From JAENWH01 sp038248745 (GTDB lineage Bacteria > Bacillota > Clostridia > Peptostreptococcales > Anaerovoracaceae), in assembly GCA_038248745.1 (NCBI GenBank), contig JBBRXC010000009.1:1-24976 (forward strand): 24,976 nt of DNA. Direction: 5' to 3'. The notes under the pieces are model-generated. The model was given only the letters and a program-made list of their open reading frames with translations. It had not been told where the DNA came from and did no database searches. Shown piece by piece: positions 1 to 8,028 of this stretch (within the stretch, counting starts at the first letter, position 1; every line of letters begins with the position of its first letter). The position numbers and the translations under genes were made by a program.

Positions 1-1
1 A

Positions 2-1279
2 GTGGATGTATTGTTAGAAAAAATCTGTGCCATTTATGATAATGAAGTGGAAAGGCCGGTTACAGCAGAAGACATTGAAACAATTAATGAAAAAAATAAT
101 GAATTTTCATCAAATGGCCTTCGCGTGCTGGCCTTTGCAAGAAGGACCTTGGAAAGCACGAACATCAGCCTTGAGAGTGAGCATAACTTTACTTTTATAG
201 GATTAATTGCAATGGTAGATCCACCAAGAGTAGAGTCCGCAAAAGCTGTTGCAGACTGCAAGCTTGCGGGTATCAAGCCAATCATGATCACCGGCGATCA
301 TAAGGTGACCGCCTCAGCGATAGCTAGGGAGATCGGAATTCTTGAAGAAGGGGACCTGGCACTTACAGGCTTGGAACTGAACAAGCTTTCTGATGAAGAG
401 TTGATCAAGCTGCTACCAACTATTTCTGTTTATGCAAGGGTATCGCCGGAACACAAAATAAGAATTGTGGAAATGTGGCAAAGACAGGGACATATTGTGG
501 CAATGACTGGAGACGGGGTGAATGATGCACCTGCTTTAAAGAAAGCCGACATAGGAATAGCGATGGGCATTACGGGTACAGCTGTTTCAAAAGATGCGGC
601 GTCAATGGTATTAACCGATGATAACTTTGCAACCATCGTGAAATCTGTGGAAAATGGAAGAAACATTTATGCGAATATAAAGAACTCTATAAAGTTCCTG
701 TTGTCTGGAAATACATCAGGAATATTAGCGGTACTCTATACGTCGATTTTAGCATTGCCTATGCCTTTTATGGCGGTACATCTTTTGTTTATTAATTTGC
801 TGACAGACAGTCTGCCGGCCATCGCCATCGCCATGGAAAAATCTAGCAATGATTTATTAAAAGAAAAGCCTAGAGACAGTGCAGAATCTATTTTGACAAA
901 AGATTTCTTGTTAGGTGTTGCGGTTCAAGGATCAATTATAGGGATATTTACTTTAGTGGCTTATTATATTGGTTTAGGGACAAGCGCCGCCATGGCCAGC
1001 ACAATGGCTTTCGCCACTTTATGCTGGGGCAGGTTATGGCATGGGTTTAATTCAAGAAGTAGAAGCTCCTTGTTTAAATTAGGGCTATTTACCAATATGT
1101 ACAGTGTGGCAGCATTTTTGCTAGGGACAATATTGTTGACTTTGGTCATCGTATTGCCTCCACTTCAAGGATTATTTCTTGTAACGCCACTTGGATTTGA
1201 AAACATGATGATTATAGCCGCCTGTGCAGTAGCACCAACCATTATTATTCAAGCTTACAGGTTAATTAGAAAAGAGTAG
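2..1279 (+). CDS. Cation-transporting P-type ATPase, probably Ca2+ (5'-truncated)
   Basis: This is the C-terminal 425 residues or so of a P-type ATPase that pumps cations across the cell membrane at the cost of ATP. The gene begins before the window; the GTG at position 2 is an internal Val codon. Seen in the fragment: the end of the nucleotide-binding domain, the P-domain motif MITGDH (about 95-100), the hinge motif TGDGVNDAP (169-177), then about six membrane helices. The M6-like segment carries NLLTDS (265-270), matching the Asn/Thr-Asp cation ligands of type IIA/SERCA-like pumps. By eye, the M5 glutamate of SERCA site I is replaced by Gly (SGNTSG, about 235-240), which suggests a single-site, PMR1- or bacterial LMCA-like pump. 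Ca2+ (possibly Mn2+) specificity is inferred from family. The phosphorylated DKTGT motif lies outside the window. Confidence 0.9.
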   Translation: MDVLLEKICAIYDNEVERPVTAEDIETINEKNNEFSSNGLRVLAFARRTLESTNISLESEHNFTFIGLIAMVDPPRVESAKAVADCKLAGIKPIMITGDHKVTASAIAREIGILEEGDLALTGLELNKLSDEELIKLLPTISVYARVSPEHKIRIVEMWQRQGHIVAMTGDGVNDAPALKKADIGIAMGITGTAVSKDAASMVLTDDNFATIVKSVENGRNIYANIKNSIKFLLSGNTSGILAVLYTSILALPMPFMAVHLLFINLLTDSLPAIAIAMEKSSNDLLKEKPRDSAESILTKDFLLGVAVQGSIIGIFTLVAYYIGLGTSAAMASTMAFATLCWGRLWHGFNSRSRSSLFKLGLFTNMYSVAAFLLGTILLTLVIVLPPLQGLFLVTPLGFENMMIIAACAVAPTIIIQAYRLIRKE

Positions 1280-1343
1280 AAGTTGGATAACTGCTTAAAA
1301 TGATGCTTAATAAACAAAAAACAATAAAGGGAATACAGAAAAA

Positions 1344-1387
1344 ACACAAAAATAGATATTGCATAAATATCTATTTTTGTGTATAAT
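1344..1387 (+). promoter_or_regulatory. carAB promoter inside a 17-bp inverted repeat
   Basis: A perfect inverted repeat has arms 1344-1360 and 1366-1382 and a 5-nt centre (GCATA). A sigma-A-like promoter lies across it: -35 TTGCAT (1359-1364), 17-nt spacer, -10 TATAAT (1382-1387), about 37 nt before the carA start. The -35 sits at the dyad centre and the -10 begins at the last base of the right arm. This suggests an operator for a dimeric repressor. The repeat could instead, or also, act as a weak AT-rich terminator for the upstream ATPase gene. It does not match the ARG-box consensus, and there is no PyrR-type leader. Confidence 0.6.
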
Positions 1388-1424
1388 TATAAGAAAATAT
1401 ACATGAATTGAAAGGTAGGTAATC

Positions 1425-2498
1425 ATGGAAGGGCTATTATATATGGAAGATGGAACCTTTTTTAATGGACGGGGTTTTGGGTTCCAGACGACAAAGGTTG
1501 GTGAGTTGGTATTCAATACATCAATGACCGGCTATCAGGAAATACTGACAGATCCCTCTTACAATGGTCAAATAATCAATATGACCTACCCATTAATCGG
1601 AAATTATGGCATCAGTGATATTGATAATGAATCAGATGGCATTTATGCCTTTGGGCTTGTGGCTAGGGATGTATGTTTCACCCCCTCAAATCATAGGAGT
1701 ATAAAAGATATAGACACCTGGCTTCAGGAAAATAAAATCCCCGGCGTCTGGAATCTGGACACGAGAAAAATAACCAAAAAAATCAGAAAAGAAGGAACCA
1801 TTAAATGTGTAATAAGCACAGAAGGAATTTCTATAGAACAGGCAAAGAGCCTATGCGATAGTACACCGCTTCGTGGAGATTACATGAAATTTACAGGCAC
1901 TGATACCGTTAGGCATATTCCCGGAGAAGGGAAAAAGGTTGCAGTGCTTGATTTTGGCGTAAAAGAAAATATTCTGAAGGAACTGAATAAAAGAGGGTGT
2001 GATCTTTATATTTTCCCTTATCATGCAACGGCTCAAGAAATATTAGCAATGGAACCAGATGGATTATTCCTGACCAATGGACCGGGAGACCCTGAACAAG
2101 CGACAGAAGCGATTCTGGAAATAAAAAAAATGATGGGAAAAGTACCAATGTTTGGGATTTGTATGGGGCATCAGGTACTTGCACTTGCTGCCGGAGGGCA
2201 GACCTACAAATTGAAATACGGACATAGGGGTGGAAACCATGGCGTCTATGACAAGGACACGGACAAATCACATATAACCGCCCAGAATCATGGCTACGCT
2301 GTAAAAGCAGAAAGCGTTATATTAAAAGGAATGGAAATAACCCATATTAATTTAAACGACGGAACGGTTGAAGGAATGAAACATAGAGATTTGCCTATAT
2401 TTTCAGTACAATATCATCCTGAAGCCTCCCCTGGTCCAAATGACAGCAGTTATTTGTTTGACAAATTTATTGAATCTATGGAAGGGGGCAGGAAATAA
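1425..2498 (+). CDS. carA: Carbamoyl-phosphate synthase small (glutaminase) subunit
   Basis: CarA hydrolyses glutamine and passes ammonia to CarB for carbamoyl phosphate synthesis, feeding pyrimidine and arginine pathways in the cytoplasm. The 357-residue protein has the N-terminal CPSase small domain (about 1-130) and a class I glutamine amidotransferase domain (about 170-350). The nucleophile is Cys246 in FGICMGHQ, and the other catalytic residues are His331 and Glu333 in QYHPEASPGP. Length is normal for the family. The start is the ATG at 1425, preceded by an AGGTAGG-like ribosome site. The stop TAA shares one base with the carB ATG (TAATG), so the two subunits are translationally coupled. 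Expression probably starts at the promoter at 1359-1387. Confidence 0.97.
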   Translation: MEGLLYMEDGTFFNGRGFGFQTTKVGELVFNTSMTGYQEILTDPSYNGQIINMTYPLIGNYGISDIDNESDGIYAFGLVARDVCFTPSNHRSIKDIDTWLQENKIPGVWNLDTRKITKKIRKEGTIKCVISTEGISIEQAKSLCDSTPLRGDYMKFTGTDTVRHIPGEGKKVAVLDFGVKENILKELNKRGCDLYIFPYHATAQEILAMEPDGLFLTNGPGDPEQATEAILEIKKMMGKVPMFGICMGHQVLALAAGGQTYKLKYGHRGGNHGVYDKDTDKSHITAQNHGYAVKAESVILKGMEITHINLNDGTVEGMKHRDLPIFSVQYHPEASPGPNDSSYLFDKFIESMEGGRK

Positions 2499-5400
2499 TG
2501 CCTAAAAAAAATCATATCAAAAAAGTTTTAATCATCGGTTCTGGTCCCATCATCATTGGACAGGCGGCAGAATTCGACTATGCAGGAACACAGGCATGTA
2601 AGGCGATTAAAGAAGAAGGAATAGAGACTATTCTAGTGAACAGCAATCCTGCAACCATCATGACGGATCAAGGGATTGCGGATATAGTTTATATGGAGCC
2701 TCTGACAGTAGAAGCCCTGACGCAAATTCTTGAAAAGGAAAGGCCTGAGGGTCTACTTGCAGGATTTGGGGGCCAGACTGCATTAAATCTTGCAATGGAA
2801 CTTGATGAAAAGGGCGTATTAAAACGTCTAGGCGTTGAACTTTTAGGTGTAAACAAAGATAGCATAAAAAAAGCGGAAGACAGAGACGAATTTAAAAAAT
2901 TGATGATTGAAATTGGAGAGCCAATTCCACCCAGCGTTATTGCGACAACCCTGGACGAGTGCAAGATTTTTATACAAACCCAAGGATACCCCGTGATCAT
3001 TAGACCTGCTTACACGTTAGGCGGTACGGGTGGAGGAATTGCTGACAACGAGGAGGATCTTGAAATTCTTTGTAAAAGAGGAATTGAAAGCAGCACAATC
3101 GGTCAAATTCTTATTGAAAAATCAGTTGCAGGTTGGAAGGAAATAGAACTTGAGGTCATAAGAGACAGAAAAGATAACTGCATTATCATCTGCAGCATGG
3201 AAAACTTTGATCCGGTTGGGGTACATACGGGAGACAGCATAGTGGTGGCGCCGGTTCAGACGCTTAGAGACGCTGAATACCAAATGCTCCGGAATGCAGC
3301 CTTGAAAATCATAAGAAGCCTTCGCATTGAAGGTGGCTGTAATATTCAATATGCGCTTAATCCTGTCACCAGTGAATATATTGTCATCGAAGTGAACCCA
3401 AGGGTCAGCAGATCGTCTGCACTGGCGTCAAAGGCGGCAGGCTATCCCATCGCAAAAATCGCAGCGAAAATTGCCATCGGATACAGCTTGGATGAATTAA
3501 ACAATTATGTGACGAAAACAACAAGTGCCTGCTTTGAACCGACGCTTGATTATTGTGTCGTTAAATTTCCAAAGTGGCCTTTTGATAAGTTTCGTACAGC
3601 CTCAAGAAAACTGGGGACGCAAATGAAGGCTACCGGGGAAGTCATGTCTATTGACCGGACTTTTGAAAGCGCCCTCTTAAAAGCAGTTACGTCATTAGAG
3701 GTTAAATGCGATGGACTTCGAGTCCCTTACGTGACAAATTTATCCACGCAGAAGCTGATGAAAAAAATCGGCGATTGCGATGATGAAAGAATATTCTGCC
3801 TGGCAGAGGCCATGCGAAGAGGCAAAACCATAGAGGAATTACATCAAATTACCAAAATAGATTCATGGTTCTTAAATAAAGTAAAAGGGATAGTTGACAT
3901 GGAGAACACCCTGAAGACGGAAGAACTCACAGCAGAATTTTTAAGAGAAGTTGAAACAAGAGGATTTACGGATAACGAGATATTGGCATTGTCGGGTGTC
4001 TCCAGAGAAGTTCTTCAGGATATGCGTATTTACCATGACATATTTCCTGTTTATAAAGTGGTTGACACTTGTGGTGGGGAATTTGACGCAGCAACGCCTT
4101 ATTATTATTCATGTTTTGACCAGGAAGATGAGAGCAATATTACTGACAAAAAGAAAATACTGGTTGTTGGCTCGGGTCCCATCCGAATAGGGCAAGGCAT
4201 CGAATTTGATTATTGTTGTGTACAGGGCGTCTGGGCTATAAAAGATCTGGGTTATGAAGCAATCATTATCAATAATAATCCTGAAACGGTAAGTACTGAC
4301 TTTGATACGTCAGATAAACTTTATTTTGAAGCACTTCATATCGATGATGTCATGAACGTGATCAAGAAAGAAAGGCCTCAGGGAGTCATCCTTCAGTTTG
4401 GGGGACAGACGTCACTAAATCTGGCTGAAAAACTTAATCGAAGAAGTATTAAAATACTGGGCACTTCTAACAAACACATTGATATTGCAGAGGATCGGGA
4501 AAAATTCATCGCGCTTCTTGACGAACTTAAAATTCCAACACCTGAGGGAGCGGCGGTCACCAATGAAGAGGAGGCTTTTCAAGCAGTAGCGCTGTTAGGG
4601 TATCCTGTTGTTGTCAGACCTTCTTTTGTGATAGGCGGCCGGGGCATGCAGGTTGTCTACGCGGATGATGAATTGAAGAAATACATGAAGGAGGCTGTTG
4701 CCATTTCAACAGAACATCCTATATTAATTGACAAATACATTCAGGGCAAGGAAATAGAGGTGGATGCAATTGGTGACGGGGAGGATATCCTTATCCCAGG
4801 CATTATGGAGCACATTGAAAGAACCGGCATTCATTCGGGGGACAGCATCGCAGTGTATCCTCCTTTTGATTTAAGTAAAAAGTTGGAAGAGAAATTAGTG
4901 AGATATACACGAAAAATATCAAAGGCGTTGAATATTGTTGGCCTTGTAAATATCCAGTATGCCTATGACGGCAAAGAACTTTATGTCATCGAAGTGAACC
5001 CTAGAGCCTCAAGAACAGTGCCAATTCTCAGTAAGGTTACAAAAGTGCCAATGATCAAACTTGCTGTTGCAGTCATGCTTGGTCAAAAACTGAAAGATCT
5101 AGAATTCGGCACCGGATTATATAAAAAAGCTGAAAAATATGCGGTCAAGGTGCCAGTGTTTTCTAATGCAAAACTTACAGATGTGGATGTTGCCCTTGGC
5201 CCTGAAATGAGATCCACTGGAGAGGTTCTTGGCATGGATGAAAATCTGGAAAAAGCAATTTACAAGGGATTCCTTGCAGCGAATATGAACATCCCTGTGG
5301 AAGGCGGTGTTTTTGTGGCACTTCGGGATTCTGAAAAGAATGGCAGTACCATTTCCACCATCAGAAAATATAAAAACGCAGGATTTGTGATTTATTCTTC

Positions 5401-5674
5401 AAAAGAAACAACGAATTTTCTGAATAAAAATGGCATAGAGGCAAAAAACATCAGCTACGAAAAGGCAAAACAATGTATCGGGCAGGAAATTGTCTGTATC
5501 ATTAACATCCCCAAAATCGGTAACAGAACGGAAAGCGAAGGATTCGCCCTAAGGAGAAAAGCAATCGAGCGGGGGCTGCCAGTATTAACCTGCATGGATA
5601 CGGCGGATGCCTTTATGACAGCGATCAAATTAAAGCAGGCCGGAACCGGATTAAATTATACAAACCCATTATAA
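2498..5674 (+). CDS. carB: Carbamoyl-phosphate synthase large subunit
   Basis: CarB makes carbamoyl phosphate from bicarbonate, ammonia released by CarA, and two ATP. The 1058-residue protein shows the expected internal duplication. The N-half starts with VLIIGSGPIIIGQAAEFDYA (about 10-29), and the C-half repeats it as ILVVGSGPIRIGQGIEFDY (about 554-572). Each half has an ATP-grasp domain ending in a VIEVNPR motif (about 297-303 and 833-839). An oligomerisation region lies between the halves. The last 125 residues or so form the MGS-like regulatory domain, where UMP or ornithine act in other bacteria. Length is normal. Oddity: the last four sense codons and the stop lie within a 31-bp palindrome arm, so the gene's 3' end is mirrored just downstream. 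Confidence 0.97.
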   Translation: MPKKNHIKKVLIIGSGPIIIGQAAEFDYAGTQACKAIKEEGIETILVNSNPATIMTDQGIADIVYMEPLTVEALTQILEKERPEGLLAGFGGQTALNLAMELDEKGVLKRLGVELLGVNKDSIKKAEDRDEFKKLMIEIGEPIPPSVIATTLDECKIFIQTQGYPVIIRPAYTLGGTGGGIADNEEDLEILCKRGIESSTIGQILIEKSVAGWKEIELEVIRDRKDNCIIICSMENFDPVGVHTGDSIVVAPVQTLRDAEYQMLRNAALKIIRSLRIEGGCNIQYALNPVTSEYIVIEVNPRVSRSSALASKAAGYPIAKIAAKIAIGYSLDELNNYVTKTTSACFEPTLDYCVVKFPKWPFDKFRTASRKLGTQMKATGEVMSIDRTFESALLKAVTSLEVKCDGLRVPYVTNLSTQKLMKKIGDCDDERIFCLAEAMRRGKTIEELHQITKIDSWFLNKVKGIVDMENTLKTEELTAEFLREVETRGFTDNEILALSGVSREVLQDMRIYHDIFPVYKVVDTCGGEFDAATPYYYSCFDQEDESNITDKKKILVVGSGPIRIGQGIEFDYCCVQGVWAIKDLGYEAIIINNNPETVSTDFDTSDKLYFEALHIDDVMNVIKKERPQGVILQFGGQTSLNLAEKLNRRSIKILGTSNKHIDIAEDREKFIALLDELKIPTPEGAAVTNEEEAFQAVALLGYPVVVRPSFVIGGRGMQVVYADDELKKYMKEAVAISTEHPILIDKYIQGKEIEVDAIGDGEDILIPGIMEHIERTGIHSGDSIAVYPPFDLSKKLEEKLVRYTRKISKALNIVGLVNIQYAYDGKELYVIEVNPRASRTVPILSKVTKVPMIKLAVAVMLGQKLKDLEFGTGLYKKAEKYAVKVPVFSNAKLTDVDVALGPEMRSTGEVLGMDENLEKAIYKGFLAANMNIPVEGGVFVALRDSEKNGSTISTIRKYKNAGFVIYSSKETTNFLNKNGIEAKNISYEKAKQCIGQEIVCIINIPKIGNRTESEGFALRRKAIERGLPVLTCMDTADAFMTAIKLKQAGTGLNYTNPL

Positions 5675-5724
5675 GCATCCGACATTGGGCTTGAAGCCCA
5701 ATGTCGGATGCTTATAATGGGTTT
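5662..5724. repeat. 63-nt perfect palindrome overlapping the carB stop codon
   Basis: Arms 5662-5692 and 5694-5724 are perfect 31-nt reverse complements around a single G at 5693. The left arm contains the last four sense codons of carB (encoding TNPL) and the TAA stop. As RNA it would form a very stable hairpin (GGGC-TTGAA-GCCC at the tip). No T-run follows directly, so it is not a classic terminator. It looks like a foldback (template-switch) duplication of the carB 3' end, or a transcript-protecting 3' hairpin. Confidence 0.9.
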
Positions 5725-5750
5725 AAAGCTTGTTTAAACAAGCTTTAAAC
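5721..5750. repeat. 30-nt perfect palindrome with no spacer
   Basis: GTTTAAAGCTTGTTT is followed directly by its exact reverse complement. It shares its first four bases (GTTT, 5721-5724) with the end of the preceding 63-nt palindrome, so the two stem-loops compete for that sequence. It contains two AAGCTT sites flanking GTTTAAAC, which looks like a linker, but it is continuous with the native flanks. Confidence 0.85.
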
Positions 5751-5774
5751 TTCCATAAAGAAGGGAATTGCAAC

Positions 5775-5815
5775 AAAAAATGGCCTGTGGATTGTTTATC
5801 CACAGGCCATTTTTT
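5775..5815. terminator. Bidirectional Rho-independent terminator between carB and the dehydrogenase gene
   Basis: A perfect 18-bp stem (5775-5792 and 5798-5815) surrounds the loop TGTTT. The stem core is TGGCCTGTGGAT, with an A6 run on the left and a T6 run on the right, so each strand ends in a U-tract. It lies between convergent genes (carB plus, dehydrogenase minus) and should stop transcription from both sides. Confidence 0.9.
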
Positions 5816-5833
5816 AAAATTCAAATGATCTAT

Positions 5834-6802
5834 CTAGACAAATGAAAATGATTTATTTTTAACGGGATTATCCACCATGGTAGCCACTCTGTTTAATGTG
5901 CCACCAGTCAAAAAACTTTCTTGATTGGCAATGCAACTATCAATCAGCAATTGTCTTGTTTCTTTGGGAATCCAAGCGATATGTGGGGTCAGAATGCAAT
6001 TTTTGAGACCAATCAAAGGGTTGTTTTTTTTGGGGGGTTCTGAGGAAAGGACATCTGCCGCATAAGCGGAGACTTTCCCTGACTGAATAGCAGCAGACAG
6101 ATCTTCTTCATGAATCAAACCACCTCTGGCAGTATTTATTATTATAACGCCATCTTTCATTCTGTTTATCAACTCTTTGTTGACAAATTGATAGGTATCA
6201 TCGTTTAAGGGGCAGTGTAATGATATGACCTCTGATTCCAGGGCGCTTTTGGGATCTAAACTGTAAATATTCAAGTTCATTCCTAGAGCAATGCAGATAG
6301 CACCAACTTTTTTCCCTATAGCCCCATATCCAATGATACCCATGGATTTGCCGGCAAGTAAAGAAAGGGGCTTTTTCGTAAAACAAAAGTCTGGTGCATC
6401 AACCCATTCTCCATCTTGAATTGCCTGATGATGAATACCTACATGATTTGTAAGTTCAAGAAGAAGTGCTATAGTATGCTGCGCTACGGCGTCCGTAGAG
6501 TAGGCAGGAACATTTGCAACGGCTATCCCAAGCTCTTCAGCAGCTTTCACGTCAATATTATTGTAGCCAGTAGCTGCTTGACAAATAAACTTTAAGTTTG
6601 GACATTGAAGCATGATCTCTCTGGTGATTTCATTTTTGTTCACAACGATTGCATCTGCATCTTTTATTCTTTCTAATAGTAGGGCATCATTCGGCGTTGT
6701 TTCTGTTCTATCATAAACAATATATTCCCCAAATTTGCCGTAAGCTTCCCAGCTTAAATCTCCTGGATTTGCAGTGTAACCATCTATTATTACCGTTTTC
6801 AT
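5834..6802 (-). CDS. D-isomer-specific 2-hydroxyacid dehydrogenase (glycerate dehydrogenase/hydroxypyruvate reductase-like)
   Basis: This is an NAD(P)-dependent enzyme interconverting a 2-oxoacid and a D-2-hydroxyacid; hydroxypyruvate/glycerate is the best guess. The start is the ATG at 6802, placed 8 nt after a GGAGG ribosome site. A TTG at 6820 would read through that site and is rejected. The protein has 322 residues. Seen: Rossmann motif GIIGYGAIG (155-163), catalytic Arg226 in NTARGG, Glu255 in SSEPP and His274 in LTPHIAW. Oddity: strand B ends at IY (179-180) and runs at once into SLDPKSALESEVISLHCPL, whereas relatives usually have some 12-14 residues there, including the cofactor-selecting residue. 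The C-terminal tail (about 308-322) is longer than usual. The gene is convergent with carB. The substrate is not determinable from sequence. Confidence 0.88.
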   Translation of the reverse strand: MKTVIIDGYTANPGDLSWEAYGKFGEYIVYDRTETTPNDALLLERIKDADAIVVNKNEITREIMLQCPNLKFICQAATGYNNIDVKAAEELGIAVANVPAYSTDAVAQHTIALLLELTNHVGIHHQAIQDGEWVDAPDFCFTKKPLSLLAGKSMGIIGYGAIGKKVGAICIALGMNLNIYSLDPKSALESEVISLHCPLNDDTYQFVNKELINRMKDGVIIINTARGGLIHEEDLSAAIQSGKVSAYAADVLSSEPPKKNNPLIGLKNCILTPHIAWIPKETRQLLIDSCIANQESFLTGGTLNRVATMVDNPVKNKSFSFV

Positions 6803-6880
6803 AAATTTAATCCTCCACAATAAATAAGCCTGTTTTCATGTCATTTTACTATATAATCTATGGAAGGTCTATCCCTGTTA

Positions 6881-6889
6881 TGGTATAAT
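6881..6889 (+). promoter_or_regulatory. Extended -10 promoter for the DUF6506-mntP run
   Basis: TGGTATAAT is an extended -10 (TGnTATAAT) 43 nt before the start at 6933. No good -35 lies 17 nt upstream (TGGAAG), as is usual for extended -10 promoters. A second TATAAT is at 6852-6857 without supporting elements. No riboswitch fits in this 130-nt divergent spacer. Confidence 0.5.
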
Positions 6890-6932
6890 TAAAAAATAGT
6901 ATTGTTAAATATAAAAAAGGAGAAAAATTAAG

Positions 6933-7472
6933 ATGAAATTTGCATTTCTGATGAATATGCCAGGGGAAACTCCAGAGACCTGTTATGGTGAATATAATAA
7001 CGAAAAGAATCAAAATAGAATAATCGGCATGGAGAAGGAAGTAGTGGAAGATTATATAAAGATTCTCGCTGAAGATGGTTTTGGTAGGGTTGATTTATGT
7101 GGGGATTTTACAGAGAGTGACGTGGAAATCCTTACCAAAGCGTCAAATGGGAAAATAAATATAAATTATGCAAAATATTTCCCTGTTGAAATCGAGAAAA
7201 TGGACAAACTTGAAAGTTTGTTTGAATATGGAATCATCATTTTTGATGATGGTGTTGAGACTACTGAATGGTTGGAAATTTTAAACAAGCAAGGAAATAC
7301 TTATGTTACCTTTGTTAAAGACATGTGTTGTGCAATGGAAGCAGGGAGAGAACTTGTGAAAAAGGGAGTCGCTTTTATAGAACTGTGTGGCTGGTTTGAT
7401 TCCGAAAAAACGGAGCAGATGATCAGTGCAATAGACGGTGGAGTTCCAGTAGGGACCTGTGGAAATATCTGA
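6933..7472 (+). CDS. DUF6506-like protein of unknown function
   Basis: A 179-residue soluble protein without signal peptide or membrane segments. The start follows an AAGGAG site. The C-terminal part reads ELVKKGVAFIELCGWF (about 144-159) and ends GGVPVGTCG, a pattern I associate with the small DUF6506 family (conserved ELCGxF and VPVG); this rests on memory of the family. The N-terminal half (EDGFGRVDLCGDF, about 50-62) weakly echoes the C-terminal ELCGWF region, so an internal duplication is possible. Several cysteines occur in the C-terminal half, including an adjacent pair, but no recognised metal site. Its TGA shares the A with the mntP ATG, so it is translated with mntP. No function can be assigned. 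Confidence 0.7.
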   Translation: MKFAFLMNMPGETPETCYGEYNNEKNQNRIIGMEKEVVEDYIKILAEDGFGRVDLCGDFTESDVEILTKASNGKININYAKYFPVEIEKMDKLESLFEYGIIIFDDGVETTEWLEILNKQGNTYVTFVKDMCCAMEAGRELVKKGVAFIELCGWFDSEKTEQMISAIDGGVPVGTCGNI

Positions 7473-8023
7473 TGACAACAATAGAAATATTATTAATTGG
7501 CATAGGTCTTTCAATGGATGCTGTGGCGGTTTCAATTACAAATGGAATGGTATATAGAAATACCAGCAAAGGGAAAATTATCGCACAACCTTTATACTTT
7601 GCCATATTTCAAGGGATTATGCCCCTTTTAGGAGGAGCCCTTGCGGGAGGATTATTTGCTGCTGCTGTTTCTAAATATTCAGGAATAGTTGTATTCTTGA
7701 TTTTAGGTGTTATTGGCGGGAAAATGATCAAAGAAGGGTATTCCAAATTAAAAGAAGAAGTTTGCACAAAACCCTTCTTGACTCATAAAATATTGCTATT
7801 TCAAGCGATTGCAACTAGTATAGATGCCTTTGCGGTGGGAATTGGACTTGAAATACTAAATGTCGGATTGATTCCGGCTGCATCAGTAATTGCTGTTACA
7901 ACGGGTGTGTTGGTGGCTGTGGCAATTTTAATTGGGAAAAGATTTGGTGAATACTTAGGATGTAAAGCAGAAATGTTGGGAGGTATTATACTTGTTTTAA
8001 TAGGTATAAAAGCATTGTTATAA
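7472..8023 (+). CDS. mntP: Putative manganese efflux pump MntP
   Basis: A 183-residue, highly hydrophobic protein with about six membrane helices, the size and layout of the MntP (DUF204) family, which exports Mn2+ from the cytoplasm. The two inverted halves each carry the family aspartate motif: LSMDAVAVS (Asp16) in helix 1 and TSIDAFAVG (Asp118) in helix 4. The start ATG overlaps the stop of the upstream gene (TGATG). MntP genes are often preceded by a yybP-ykoY Mn riboswitch; none is visible here, and there is no room for one directly upstream. Manganese specificity is inferred from family. The stop is followed within six bases by the 23-nt repeat array that leads to rph. Confidence 0.9.
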   Translation: MTTIEILLIGIGLSMDAVAVSITNGMVYRNTSKGKIIAQPLYFAIFQGIMPLLGGALAGGLFAAAVSKYSGIVVFLILGVIGGKMIKEGYSKLKEEVCTKPFLTHKILLFQAIATSIDAFAVGIGLEILNVGLIPAASVIAVTTGVLVAVAILIGKRFGEYLGCKAEMLGGIILVLIGIKALL

Positions 8024-8028
8024 AATAC

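Noticed and set aside
1280..1424. ARG box or PyrR attenuator controlling carAB
   Set aside because: The dyad here does not match the ARG-box pattern, and there is no anti-terminator/terminator pair between promoter and carA.
1909..2271. 120-residue minus-strand ORF opposite carA
   Set aside because: No ribosome site or recognisable protein; carA on the other strand is a strong full-length match.
5721..5750. Vector polylinker contamination (HindIII-PmeI-HindIII-like)
   Set aside because: Not fully excluded, but the sequence is continuous with native carB and a native terminator and shares bases with the carB foldback; reported as a possible artefact in the findings instead.
6803..6932. yybP-ykoY manganese riboswitch for mntP
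   Set aside because: The 130-nt divergent spacer shows no paired aptamer elements, and mntP is separated from it by the DUF6506-like gene.
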